Assembly: GCA_033558025.1 (NCBI GenBank)
Contig: JAUCEF010000014.1
Coordinates: 372,001 to 436,000, forward strand
DNA length: 64,000 nt
Direction: 5' to 3'
Origin: Phytophthora sp. 'mugwort'
Lineage: Eukaryota; Oomycota; Peronosporomycetes; Peronosporales; Peronosporaceae
Made by a program: the position numbers and the translations under genes. Numbering within the stretch: position 1 is the first letter of the stretch; each line of letters starts with the position of its first letter. A model generated the notes under the pieces. The model searched no databases and was not told where the DNA came from. It saw only the letters and a program-made list of their open reading frames with translations. Below are positions 30,988 to 42,861 of this stretch, piece by piece.

Positions 30988-31698
30988 TTACTTCATAACA
31001 GTTGCAAGTAAATCTGCATTCGTAGCAGCTACCGCTCGAGCGAGATTATTTGATTGAGTCGTAGCCTCTGGCTGCGCGAGAATCATCCACATTATTCGAA
31101 GTCGCATGATAGCAACATCGTCCTGTGTAACAGCGGTCTTCGTCAAACGAGATCTATCTTTGAGCATGGCGTAAGCCTCTGGGCGATGCAAAGTACGCCA
31201 CACGACGTCCCGTCGGGCTGTTTAAGCATTTCCAGCCAGACTTCATTGTCCTCAACAGGTTGGCCGGTCAATGGCACTGTCTCGCTGCGCCAGGCGCGGA
31301 AAAATTTAGCCAGGATCTCTTCGTGAACATCTTCCATAGTAGCTCGATATGCTTTCGTGCATATTGGTTCATAGTAGTATGGGATGATCCTGGGAGGCTC
31401 TTGTCGGTAACCCAGCTTAGCAGCAATGATTCCCCAGTGTATATTGCTCAGATGGACCGGCAGCACAGCTTAGTGGAACGTCGAAATTCGATCTTTCGGT
31501 GGTCTCGCCCACCCCATGGCTGGAGCGTACGAATCCATGGGATAACAGTCGCCCGTTGCATTGCAAATGCAACGAAGGCTAAAGTCAAGAATCACGTCAT
31601 TTAGCATTCGATCCCGTGCCAGCATGCCAACCAAGTGTTCCACCTTTGCTGTGCCCTCACCGCTTGACATCCGAAACATGGAGGCAAGACACGCATCA
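30988..31698 (-). pseudogene. Ulp1-type protease domain, array unit 5
   Basis: As unit 1, with private substitutions (DRSRLTKT in place of DRFRLTKT). Confidence 0.9.
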
Positions 31699-32564
31699 CC
31701 GGGGGCGAGGCCAAATGAAAAGGCTTCTACAGTTTTAAATGCGATTGTTTAATCCACAAACGGTGTGCGTTGGCCACGATGCGCTATTTTAACTGCTCCT
31801 TTACTATATGTACTTTGAGAACCGGCAAATGCATTTTGCCCGTAGTTTTTCAAGAAGAAAACAATCTCAAGTCGCTCAAATATCATTTGGCTCGAAAAGG
31901 ATGGACAAACTCAGATTGAAGCTTAATACTATAATACATTGTTGGACATTTATAAATGCTCTGACAGCCTTGCCTCCATGTTCTACACTTTAGGCCATCT
32001 ACTCATGTCCATGTTGGTTTTTTTGCTAGTAATACAGGACATATCATTAGTGTGATTGTGTAGAACGTGTTTTAAGAAAGTGATTCTATAAACTAGTGTT
32101 TTTGGAACTTACTCGTTCCGGATGAAATGAAACCTGATATTTCTTAGCTAGATTCGACACGTCTCTGAACTAATACACTTCTAAACCTCTATCATGCCTA
32201 TTTAGATACATGTATAAGGTAAGTCATCGCTTTCGTGGCCCCTGCCAGTTTCGTGAACCTGTAATATCGACCAGTATAACCCCCGCCTCATTTGAACAGA
32301 TCGAATGGCGTTACTGCAAGACAACAACGACAACACGACAGCTGTTATCGCAACACAACAGCCCTCGGTACCACAAATAGCATCACTGGGAACAATATTC
32401 GGACTAGAAACGAAGAGCCAGTCGTAATATATTTTAATTTATTACGGCAAACCTTAAAGTTACCGAGCTATTTGTAGATAATCACAGTAGGCGATGGACA
32501 GCGGGAGATTTAAGAGAGGTCCAAAACGACACACACGGCCGACATATGAAAACCAAGTCAGCGA

Positions 32565-32885
32565 ATGATCCACCGGTCACCTGCCAGCACCAATGCCGAG
32601 CACACGGAGACTCCAGCGCTGTCGCTACCTGCTGCCAGCCAGCATCGTTACTCTCGGGTCCACAATACGCGTCTGTGTAAGGAGCTACTGCGGACAAAGC
32701 TGCGGCGAATCGAGCTCATGGAAGAGAAGTTGCAAAATATGACTAGATACTCACGGAAGGTGCTGAGCACTCATGAAGAGCTCGCAATTATGCTCGCTGA
32801 GGAGGGAGAGGACACAATGCGCCAAGCAGCCACCGCTGGATCAGCCACCCAGGATGATGGCTACGTGATGTCATACGGTGCTTGA
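32565..32885 (+). CDS. 106-residue ORF in array unit 6
   Basis: Identical to the ORF in unit 1; open frame. Confidence 0.4.
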   Translation: MIHRSPASTNAEHTETPALSLPAASQHRYSRVHNTRLCKELLRTKLRRIELMEEKLQNMTRYSRKVLSTHEELAIMLAEEGEDTMRQAATAGSATQDDGYVMSYGA

Positions 32886-32994
32886 AGAATGCTGCAACAT
32901 ACTGCTAGCCAAAGATTAGCAGAGGGCACGAATACAATGTGGAGAGGGATGCTGGTTATTTGCTTTGCAGATACAATATATATCGTCGTTTTTT

Positions 32995-33705
32995 TTACTT
33001 CATAACAGTTGCAAGTAAATCTGCATTCGTAGCAGCTACCGCTCGAGCGAGATTATTTGATTGAGTCGTAGCCTCTGGCTGCGCGAGAATCATCCACATT
33101 ATTCGAAGTCGCATGATAGCAACATCGTCCTGTGTAACAGCGGTCTTCGTCAAACGAAATCTATCTTTGAGCATGGCGTAAGCCTCTGGGCGATGCAAAG
33201 TACGCCACACGACGTCCCGTCGGGCTGTTTAAGCATTTCCAGCCAGACTTCATTGTCCTCAACAGGTTGGCCGGTCAATGGCACTGTCTCGCTGCGCCAG
33301 GCGCGGAAAAATTTAGCCAGGATCTCTTCGTGAACATCTTCCATAGTAGCTCGATATGCTTTCGTGCATATTGGTTCATAGTAGTATGGGATGATCCTGG
33401 GAGGCTCTTGTCGGTAACCCAGCTTAGCAGCAATGATTCCCCAGTGTATATTGCTCAGATGGACCGGCAGCACAGCTTAGTGGAACGTCGAAATTCGATC
33501 TTTCGGTGGTTTCGCCCACCCCATGGCTGGAGCGTACGAATCCATGGGATAACAGTCGCCCGTTGCATTGCAAATGCAACGAAGGCTAAAGTCAAGAATC
33601 ACGTCATTTAGCATTCGATCCCGTGCCAGCATGCCAACCAAGTGTTCCACCTTTGCTGTGCCCTCACCGCTTGACATCCGAAACATGGAGGCAAGACACG
33701 CATCA
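32995..33705 (-). pseudogene. Ulp1-type protease domain, array unit 6
   Basis: As unit 1, including the TTTCGCC variant, the TAA stop and the frameshift. Confidence 0.9.
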
Positions 33706-34572
33706 CCGGGGGCGAGGCCAAATGAAAAGGCTTCTACAGTTTTAAATGCGATTGTTTAATCCACAAACGGTGTGCGTTGGCCACGATGCGCTATTTTAAC
33801 TGCTCCTTTACTATATGTACTTTGAGAACCGGCAAATGCATTTTGCCCGTAGTTTTTCAAGAAGAAAACAATCTCAAGTCGCTCAAATATCATTTGGCTC
33901 GAAAAGGATGGACAAACTCAGATTGAAGCTTAATACTATAATACATTGTTGGACATTTATAAATGCTCTGACAGCCTTGCCTCCATGTTCTACACTTTAG
34001 GCCATCTACTCATGTCCATGTTGGTTTTTTTGCTAGTAATACAGGACATATCATTAGTGTGATTGTGTAGAACGTGTTTTAAGAAAGTGATTCTATAAAC
34101 TAGTGTTTTTGGAACTTACTCGTTCCGGATGAAATGAAACCTGATATTTCTTAGCTAGATTCGACACGTCTCTGAACTAATACACTTCTAAACCTCTATC
34201 ATGCCTATTTAGATACATGTATAAGGTAAGTCATCGCTTTCGTGGCCCCTGCCAGTTTCGTGAACCTGTAATATCGACCAGTATAACCCCCGCCTCATTT
34301 GAACAGATCGAATGGCGTTACTGCAAGACAACAACGACAACACGACAGCTGTTATCGCAACACAACAGCCCTCGGTACCACAAATAGCATCACTGGGAAC
34401 AATATTCGGACTAGAAACGAAGAGCCAGTCGTAATATATTTTTAATTTATTACGGCAAACCTTAAAGTTACCGAGCTATTTGTAGATAATCACAGTAGGC
34501 GATGGACAGCGGGAGATTTAAGAGAGGTCCAAAACGACACACACGGCCGACATATGAAAACCAAGTCAGCGA

Positions 34573-34893
34573 ATGATCCACCGGTCACCTGCCAGCACCA
34601 ATGCCGAGCACACGGAGACTCCAGCGCTGTCGCTACCTGCTGCCAGCCAGCATCGTTACTCTCGGGTCCACAATACGCGTCTGTGTAAGGAGCTACTGCG
34701 GACAAAGCTGCGGCGAATCGAGCTCATGGAAGAGAAGTTGCAAAATATGACTAGATACTCACGGAAGGTGCTGAGCACTCATGAAGAGCTCGCAATTATG
34801 CTCGCTGAGGAGGGAGAGGACACAATGCGCCAAGCAGCCACCGCTGGATCAGCCACCCAGGATGATGGCTACGTGATGTCATACGGTGCTTGA
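34573..34893 (+). CDS. 106-residue ORF in array unit 7
   Basis: Identical to the ORF in unit 1; open frame. Confidence 0.4.
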   Translation: MIHRSPASTNAEHTETPALSLPAASQHRYSRVHNTRLCKELLRTKLRRIELMEEKLQNMTRYSRKVLSTHEELAIMLAEEGEDTMRQAATAGSATQDDGYVMSYGA

Positions 34894-35002
34894 AGAATGC
34901 TGCAACATACTGCTAGCCAAAGATTAGCAGAGGGCACGAATACAATGTGGAGAGGGATGCTGGTTATTTGCTTTGCAGATACAATATATATCGTCGTTTT
35001 TT

Positions 35003-35713
35003 TTACTTCATAACAGTTGCAAGTAAATCTGCATTCGTAGCAGCTACCGCTCGAGCGAGATTATTTGATTGAGTCGTAGCCTCTGGCTGCGCGAGAATCA
35101 TCCACATTATTCGAAGTCGCATGATAGCAACATCGTCCTGTGTAACAGCGGTCTTCGTCAAACGAAATCTATCTTTGAGCATGGCGTAAGCCTCTGGGCG
35201 ATGCAAAGTACGCCACACGACGTCCCGTCGGGCTGTTTAAGCATTTCCAGCCAGACTTCATTGTCCTCAACAGGTTGGCCGGTCAATGGCACTGTCTCGC
35301 TGCGCCAGGCGCGGAAAAATTTAGCCAGGATCTCTTCGTGAACATCTTCCATAGTAGCTCGATATGCTTTCGTGCATATTGGTTCATAGTAGTATGGGAT
35401 GATCCTGGGAGGCTCTTGTCGGTAACCCAGCTTAGCAGCAATGATTCCCCAGTGTATATTGCTCAGATGGACCGGCAGCACAGCTTAGTGGAACGTCGAA
35501 ATTCGATCTTTCGGTGGTTTCGCCCACCCCATGGCTGGAGCGTACGAATCCATGGGATAACAGTCGCCCGTTGCATTGCAAATGCAACGAAGGCTAAAGT
35601 CAAGAATCACGTCATTTAGCATTCGATCCCGTGCCAGCATGCCAACCAAGTGTTCCACCTTTGCTGTGCCCTCACCGCTTGACATCCGAAACATGGAGGC
35701 AAGACACGCATCA
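35003..35713 (-). pseudogene. Ulp1-type protease domain, array unit 7
   Basis: As unit 1, including the TTTCGCC variant and the shared disabling changes. Confidence 0.9.
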
Positions 35714-35720
35714 CCGGGGG

Positions 35721-36620
35721 CGAGGCCAAATGAAAAGGCTTCTACAGTTTTAAATGCGATTGTTTAATCCACAAACGGTGTGCGTTGGCCAAAAACAAGG
35801 CCTTGCCTCCATGTTCTACACTTTAGGCCATCTACTCATGTCCATGTTGGTTTTTTTGCTAGTAATACAGGACATATCATTAGTGTGATTGTGTAGAACG
35901 TGTTTTAAGAAAGTGATTCTATAAACTAGTGTTTTTGGAACTTACTCGTTCCGGATGAAATGAAACCTGATATTTCTTAGCTAGATTCGACACGTCTCTG
36001 AACTAATACACTTCTAAACCTCTATCATGCCTATTTAGATACATGTATAAGGTAAGTCATCGCTTTCGTGGCCCCTGCCAGTTTCGTGAACCTGTAATAT
36101 CGACCAGTATAACCCCCGCCTCATTTGAACAGATCGAATGGCGTTACTGCAAGACAACAACGACAACACGACAGCTGTTATCGCAACACAACAGCCCTCG
36201 GTACCACAAATAGCATCACTGGGAACAATATTCGGACTAGAAACGAAGAGCCAGTCGTAATATATTTTTAATTTATTACGGCAAACCTTAAAGTTACCGA
36301 GCTATTTGTAGATAATCACAGTAGGCGATGGACAGCGGGAGATTTAAGAGAGGTCCAAAACGACACACACGGCCGACATATGAAAACCAAGTCAGCGAAT
36401 GATCCACCGGTCACCTGCCAGCACCAATGCCGAGCACACGGAGACTCCAGCGCTGTCGCTACCTGCTGCCAGCCAGCATCGTTACTCTCGGGTCCACAAT
36501 ACGCGTCTGTGTAAGGAGCTACTGCGGACAAAGCTGCGGCGAATCGAGCTCATGGAAGAGAAGTTGCAAAATATGACTAGATACTCACGGAAGGTGCTGA
36601 GCACTCATGAAGAGCTCACA
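35721..36620. repeat. Array unit 8, deleted and truncated at an inversion
   Basis: Carries the same internal deletion junction as unit 2 (at about 35791). It breaks off inside the 106-codon ORF at GAGCTCACAATTA, where the sequence turns into inverted orientation. The ORF from ATG 36399 therefore runs on into inverted DNA as a 126-codon chimera. Confidence 0.95.
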
Positions 36621-38678
36621 ATTAATTGCAACTGTTATGAAGTAAAAAAAACGACGATATATATTGTATCTGCAAAGCAAATAACCAGCATCCCTCTCCA
36701 CATTGTATTCGTGCCCTCTGCTAATCTTTGGCTAGCAGTATGTTGCAGCATTCTTCAAGCACCGTATGACATCACGTAGCCATCATCCTGGGTGGCTGAT
36801 CCAGCGGTGGCTGCTTGGCGCATTGTGTCCTCTCCCTCCTCAGCGAGCATAATTGCGAGCTCTTCATGAGTGCTCAGCACCTTCCGTGAGTATCTAGTCA
36901 TATTTTGCAATTCTCTTCCATGAGCTCGATTCGCCGCAGCTTTGTCCGCAGTAGCTCCTTACACAGACGCGTATTGTGGACCCGAGAGTAACGATGCTGG
37001 CTGGCAGCAGGTAGCGACAGCGCTGGAGTCTCCGTGTGCTCGGCATTGGTGCTGGCAGGTGATCGGTGGATCATTCGCTGACTTGGTTTTCATATGTCGG
37101 CCGTGTGTGTCGTTTTGGACCTCTCTTAAATCTCCCGCTGTCCATCGCCTACTGTGATTATCTACAAATAGCTCGGTAACTTTAAGGTTTGCCGTAATAA
37201 ATTAAAAATATATTACGACTGGCTCTTCGTTTCTAGTCCGAATATTGTTCCCAGTGATGCTATTTGTGGTACCGAGGGCTGTTGTGTTGCGATAACAGCT
37301 GTCGTGTTGTCGTTGTTGTCTTGCAGTAACGCCATTCGATCTGTTCAAATGAGGCGGGGGTTATACTGGTCGATATTACAGGTTCACGAAACTGGCAGGG
37401 GCCACGAAAGCGATGACTTACCTTATACATGTATCTAAATAGGCATGATAGAGGTTTAGAAGTGTATTAGTTCAGAGACGTGTCGAATCTAGCTAAGAAA
37501 TATCAGGTTTCATTTCATCCGGAACGAGTAAGTTCCAAAAACACTAGTTTATAGAATCACTTTCTTAAAACACGTTCTACACAATCACACTAATGATATG
37601 TCCTGTATTACTAGCAAAAAAACCAACATGGACATGAGTAGATGGCCTAAAGTGTAGAACATGGAGGCAAGGCTGTCAGAGCATTTATAAATGTCCAACA
37701 ATGTATTATAGTATTAAGCTTCAATCTGAGTTTGTCCATCCTTTTCGAGCCAAATGATATTTGAGCGACTTGAGATTGTTTTCTTCTTGAAAAACTACGG
37801 GCAAAATGCATTTGCCGGTTCTCAAAGTACATATAGTAAAGGAGCAGTTAAAATAGCGCATCGTGGCCAACGCACACCGTTTGTGGATTAAACAATCGCA
37901 TTTAAAACTGTAGAAGCCTTTTCATTTGGCCTCGCCCCCGGTGATGCGTGTCTTGCCTCCATGTTTCGGATGTCAAGCGGTGAGGGCACAGCAAAGGTGG
38001 AACACTTGGTTGGCATGCTGGCACGGGATCGAATGCTAAATGACGTGATTCTTGACTTTAGCCTTCGTTGCATTTGCAATGCAACGGGCGACTGTTATCC
38101 CATGGATTCGTACGCTCCAGCCATGGGGTGGGCGAGACCACCGAAAGATCGAATTTCGACGTTCCACTAAGCTGTGCTGCCGGTCCATCTGAGCAATATA
38201 CACTGGGGAATCATTGCTGCTAAGCTGGGTTACCGACAAGAGCCTCCCAGGATCATCCCATACTACTATGAACCAATATGCACGAAAGCATATCGAGCTA
38301 CTATGGAAGATGTTCACGAAGAGATCCTGGCTAAATTTTTCCGCGCCTGGCGCAGCGAGACAGTGCCATTGACCGGCCAACCTGTTGAGGACAATGAAGT
38401 CTGGCTGGAAATGCTTAAACAGCCCGACGGGACGTCGTGTGGCGTACTTTGCATCGCCCAGAGGCTTACGCCATGCTCAAAGATAGATTTCGTTTGACGA
38501 AGACCGCTGTTACACAGGACGATGTTGCTATCATGCGACTTCGAATAATGTGGATGATTCTCGCGCAGCCAGAGGCTACGACTCAATCAAATAATCTCGC
38601 TCGAGCGGTAGCTGCTACGAATGCAGATTTACTTGCAACTGTTATGAAGTAAAAAAAACGACGATATATATTGTATCT
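36621..38678 (-). repeat. Inverted array segment (about 2.06 kb)
   Basis: Reverse-complement copy spanning one unit junction: it starts at the 3' end of the Ulp1 region, passes the small ORFs and the GGCCTCGCCCCCGG junction at about 37931-37945, and ends at the same Ulp1 3' end (TTGTATCT). It carries the one-base loss in the 106-codon ORF and a private base (GGTGATCGGTGG). It ends abruptly at 38678, where direct orientation resumes. Confidence 0.95.
37943..38652 (+). pseudogene. Ulp1-type protease domain in the inverted segment
   Basis: The same Ulp1 fragment, now on the plus strand, with the same TAA after RISTFH and the same frameshift after SCGVLCIAQ. Confidence 0.9.
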
Positions 38679-39957
38679 AAAACAATCTCAAGTCGCTCAA
38701 ATATCATTTGGCTCGAAAAGGATGGACAAACTCAGATTGAAGCTTAATACTATAATACATTGTTGGACATTTATAAATGCTCTGACAGCCTTGCCTCCAT
38801 GTTCTACACTTTAGGCCATCTACTCATGTCCATGTTGGTTTTTTTGCTAGTAATACAGGACATATCATTAGTGTGATTGTGTAGAACGTGTTTTAAGAAA
38901 GTGATTCTATAAACTAGTGTTTTTGGAACTTACTCGTTCCGGATGAAATGAAACCTGATATTTCTTAGCTAGATTCGACACGTCTCTGAACTAATACACT
39001 TCTAAACCTCTATCATGCCTATTTAGATACATGTATAAGGTAAGTCACGCTGAGGAGGGAGAGGACACAATGCGCCAAGCAGCCACCGCTGGATCAGCCA
39101 CCCAGGATGATGGCTACGTGATGTCATACGGTGCTTGAAGAATGCTGCAACATACTGCTAGCCAAAGATTAGCAGAGGGCACGAATACAATGTGGAGAGG
39201 GATGCTGGTTATTTGCTTTGCAGATACAATATATATCGTCGTTTTTTTTACTTCATAACAGTTGCAAGTAAATCTGCATTCGTAGCAGCTACCGCTCGAG
39301 CGAGATTATTTGATTGAGTCGTAGCCTCTGGCTGCGCGAGAATCATCCACATTATTCGAAGTCGCATGATAGCAACATCGTCCTGTGTAACAGCGGTCTT
39401 CGTCAAACGAAATCTATCTTTGAGCATGGCGTAAGCCTCTGGGCGATGCAAAGTACGCCACACGACGTCCCGTCGGGCTGTTTAAGCATTTCCAGCCAGA
39501 CTTCATTGTCCTCAACAGGTTGGCCGGTCAATGGCACTGTCTCGCTGCGCCAGGCGCGGAAAAATTTAGCCAGGATCTCTTCGTGAACATCTTCCATAGT
39601 AGCTCGATATGCTTTCGTGCATATTGGTTCATAGTAGTATGGGATGATCCTGGGAGGCTCTTGTCGGTAACCCAGCTTAGCAGCAATGATTCCCCAGTGT
39701 ATATTGCTCAGATGGACCGGCAGCACAGCTTAGTGGAACGTCGAAATTCGATCTTTCGGTGGTCTCGCCCACCCCATGGCTGGAGCGTACGAATCCATGG
39801 GATAACAGTCGCCCGTTGCATTGCAAATGCAACGAAGGCTAAAGTCAAGAATCACGTCATTTAGCATTCGATCCCGTGCCAGCATGCCAACCAAGTGTTC
39901 CACCTTTGCTGTGCCCTCACCGCTTGACATCCGAAACATGGAGGCAAGACACGCATC
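38679..39957. repeat. Last direct unit, internally deleted, joined to the parent gene
   Basis: Begins at AAAACAATCTC (equivalent to about 23155). At about 39047 it jumps from GTAAGTCA to CGCTGAGGAGG (equivalent to about 24090), deleting most of both small ORFs, and then runs to GCATCACC at 39957. There the parental transposon gene continues without a unit junction. Confidence 0.95.
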
Positions 39958-40168
39958 ACCAAGGATCTTAGCAACATCACCTAACAGCTCTTTATGCTTC
40001 TCACCCGCCGTGGTAGGCATCAACTCGTCTGAATGTCACTTCATCAAAACGATCTGGAGTTGCCAAAATGTTTCCCATTTGGTCGAGAGAACCGAATCCA
40101 TGTCTGCTATCCTGGCGTCACACTTTCTATGGATTTCATAGAACGCTTTCACCCGATAGATCGCACCA

Positions 40169-40307
40169 CTAAAGCACGGAATATTTAAACGGTCAGTACG
40201 ATGAAGCACCATTGCTAGCAACACAACATTGATGCAACATCGAAGCAACATAGCTAGCAACACTAGCATAGGTGAGCAACATTGAAAGCAACATACAGGT
40301 AACAAAC
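40169..40307 (-). other. 139-nt TGTTGC-rich intron of the MULE-Ulp1 gene
   Basis: Minus-strand intron starting GTTTGT after CAG, with a branch-like ACTGACC about 30 bases before the TTTAG acceptor. The flanking exons join in phase (PKFT/SGAIYRV). The interior is built of about seven loose repeats of ATGTTGCT. It shares CTTTCAATGTTGCT with the intron at 42328-42460. Confidence 0.7.
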
Positions 40308-42327
40308 CTGGTGAACTTGGGCTTGACTCCAGGAAAGAAAGCAATGAACTCTTCGGTTGTACCCACAGGATGCGCCAGCTCACAGCCGAGGCCAAAGTAG
40401 TTGGATCCACTTCTCTTCATCTTCTCTGCTTCCAGCACAGCGGCTAATTTGGTCACCAAGGGCTCTGGAATTACGAAATTGTAATCGAAGTCGTCAGCGC
40501 ATACGTATTCACGCTGGCAGCATGCAGAACGTGTACCAATGAAACCGTCCTCCATGATGACCGGGTAGTTGGCGAGAAGTTCGCTAACGTGATACCTGTC
40601 GTTGGTATTGGGAGCCCACTCAAGCACTCGAGTCAGCGAGGGTACACGTTTATCTGGGAGCGTGACCGCAGCTAGTTTTAAAGATTTTTCCAGCCGAGCT
40701 TGCTTCTTATCTTCCGCTGGCTATGTCGTGATTTCGCTTGGGGGAACGAAGCACTTCTACTTGAACGCGTTTACCCGCTGCTTGTGTTGGAGATTCGCTG
40801 TTGTACGTGTGGACAGCTGCCTTCGTAAGAAGATTCCTCGGTTTGGGCAGTGCTGCCTTTGTTGAGTACGAGTCATTTTTTTGCCCCCACGTTTGTGTCA
40901 GTGTTTGCACTCCTGCTGCAGTGCTAGCGCTGCTGTGGGTGCTGCTTGATCGTAATCTAGTTGTCGAGGTGTTCGTGAGGCCTGCATCATCGGAAGATCA
41001 TTTCTCTTCTGGCAGTGCATCACTTTTCTCAGTCACCATTTGCGAGTTCACCCCGCTACTGAACAGATGATGCTCGTTCTGCTCCAGCTGGCGAATCATA
41101 TTCATTGTGTCAATAAGATCTGCAGGAGTAATGTCAGAGTATGTCTCACTTTTCTGTCCATCCTCAGGTTCGTCCGACTTGTCTGACTCCGAGCTTTCAT
41201 TAGAGATCGTCGTGGCATCCGATGCTTCCAACTCTTGCATACCCTAGTGAGCTATTGTTGCCATGACTTTCAATGCCATGTAGATGCTGGACTGGACAAT
41301 CCTGCAAGATGGTCCATAACTGGTTCAAAAGCAGCTTTTGCGTAGCAATATTTCTTTTCAGACGAAGAACCACGACGCTAGCACGTTCGTGACGTCGCAT
41401 TTTCACGTAGCTCAATCGGTGCTTAGACTAGTGACGTTTACCCTCTCTCTGAGGCCTTGCATCCAGTTGTGTTGCATCTAAAGTTGCGTCTTGCGTTGCA
41501 TGCTTTGTTGCTGATCCGTCGTCAAGGGTCCTGTGTTGCGGTAGCATTGTATGTTGCTTCGACGTCTTCAGTTTCGACTGCAACCTGCGTCAAGCCGTCG
41601 TGCAAGCACGCCTCCCGGCATTTTCAGTTTGTCCTGAGCAGACGGAAGCGACGCCAACCCACCTCTAAACGTTTCGTCCAGCTTGGACATTTCCACCATG
41701 TGCCAGCGCGAAGGAATGCTTGAAACTGGCATGCTCTCAACATGATGGACGCGCGAAGCAATATACATCAGGTGCTGGCACGGTAAATTGTAGCTGCGGA
41801 AAAAGAGACACGAGCAGGACCTCCAAACATTGCATTGATACTCGACCCTCGAGTACTACGTCCCATTCGCCCACTTCAGACGCGTGTTTAGTGCACGTGA
41901 TGTCCGCCATTGATACCATGAAATAGTCCCATTGACTGCGGACTTTTGCCAGCGTGTCGTCGCTCAGATGCTTTGCGATGCGAGCGAGAAAACCTGGAAC
42001 GCACTCAGGTTTCGAGATGTAATCCAGTGCTTGCGCATGGCAGAAAGCTGCTGTCGGATGATTGTTGTCTGGTGCGTCAACAGTCCACTAATAGTGAAAC
42101 CGATCCGTGGTCGTTTTCCAAGAAGCAACTTCAATTGATTCCAATTGAATTCAATTTGATTGGTCGTCGTGTTTCCAGCAGTAAAGAATTTGCTACGAGC
42201 GTGGTTTGCCCACATCGTTACACACGACTTCCAGTTTGCCTGAAAGTACTTCATGAGTTCAGGACACTCTTGTTTGCAAGATCGAGTAAAACTTGCGACC
42301 TCAGAGTCAAACCTCGTCTGCGTATTG

Positions 42328-42460
42328 CTGACATCACCAAAGCAGCAACAAAAAATATGAGCACCACAACAAGTTACACAATGGCCAGCAACATTGAAAG
42401 TGACACCAATAATAGCAACACATCAAGCAACACTTCGTGCTACAATACGTGTACCCTTAC
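42328..42460 (-). other. 133-nt TGTTGC-rich intron of the MULE-Ulp1 gene
   Basis: Minus-strand intron from GTAAGG to GATGTCAG, lying between the transposase C-x-FH region and SEVASFTRSCKQE. It contains about five TGTTGCT repeats. The upstream exon needs a frameshift near its A run to enter in phase, in line with decay. Confidence 0.65.
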
Positions 42461-42790
42461 CAATAGATTAACTTCGCGAATGCATTTTTTCCATTACGTC
42501 CCTCTGCGCCATCTTCATGTCAAATTTGGTGGTTCCTCGGCAAACCTCCATCCAATAGGTCAACGCGTGAAACTGGCAGAGGAGCACTGTAGCAGCTGGA
42601 AGAACCTTCTCGAGGACCCGCCATTCTACGAAGTCCTTATCGATAACGATGGTTTGGACGATGGTCCAGCACGGTTTTTTGCACTTGAACAATTCAACAA
42701 TATACTCCATCGTAGCCGCCTTCTGGTCAAGCGCCATAAAATCAATCACTGGAACCCCTCTTCCAGTTGGAGAGGTAGCAACAAGACTAC

Positions 42791-42861
42791 CTGTATAGTG
42801 CAACACAAGCAGATAGTTTTTGCGTGAGTCTTCATCCGTCCTGGTGAATACAGGAACTTAC
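42791..42861 (-). other. 71-nt intron of the MULE-Ulp1 gene
   Basis: GTAAGT...TATACAG on the minus strand, joining NNLGYHL to GSLVATSPTGRG, the continuous order expected in the family. No TGTTGC repeats are present, so it is an ordinary short intron. Confidence 0.75.

Larger units (their letters stand above)
29698..31705. repeat. Array unit 5, full length (2008 bp)
   Basis: Full length, with the intact 106-codon ORF (AAGTTGC) combined with the TCTCGCC Ulp1 variant, a combination unlike units 1 and 4. This suggests recombination between unit types. It has a private change AAATCTATC to AGATCTATC at 31150. Confidence 0.97.
31706..33712. repeat. Array unit 6, full length (2007 bp)
   Basis: Full length, intact 106-codon ORF, TTTCGCC Ulp1 variant. 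One T is missing from the ATATTTTTAATTT tract at about 32428, which opens an extra short frame upstream. Confidence 0.97.
33713..35720. repeat. Array unit 7, full length (2008 bp)
   Basis: Full length and, at all diagnostic sites checked, like unit 1. It is followed by a unit with the unit-2-type deletion, so units 7-8 repeat the order of units 1-2. Confidence 0.97.
22991..39957. repeat. 17-kb tandem array of a 2.0-kb MULE-Ulp1-derived unit
   Basis: Successive copies of GGGGGCGAGGCCAAATG place unit starts (the C after the G run) at 23000, 25008, 26833, 27691, 29698, 31706, 33713 and 35721. This gives spacings of 2008, 1825, 858, 2007, 2008, 2007 and 2008. They are followed by an inverted segment and a final deleted direct unit ending at 39957. 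Copies are nearly identical, differing at a few diagnostic bases. Each unit contains, on the minus strand, the C-terminal Ulp1-protease part of the transposon gene that continues to the right of the array, and on the plus strand two small ORFs. The left edge (G run) and right edge (GCATCACC, then unique AAGGATCTTAG) are exactly the two sides of the internal junction, as expected for in-place tandem duplication. Confidence 0.97.

Noticed and set aside
22991..39957. CRISPR-like or gene-family interpretation of the repeated array
   Set aside because: Units are about 2 kb, contiguous and transposon-derived in eukaryotic DNA, with no short repeat-spacer structure.
41946..42827. 293-codon plus frame
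   Set aside because: Antisense to MULE transposase motifs and an intron; no independent coding evidence.
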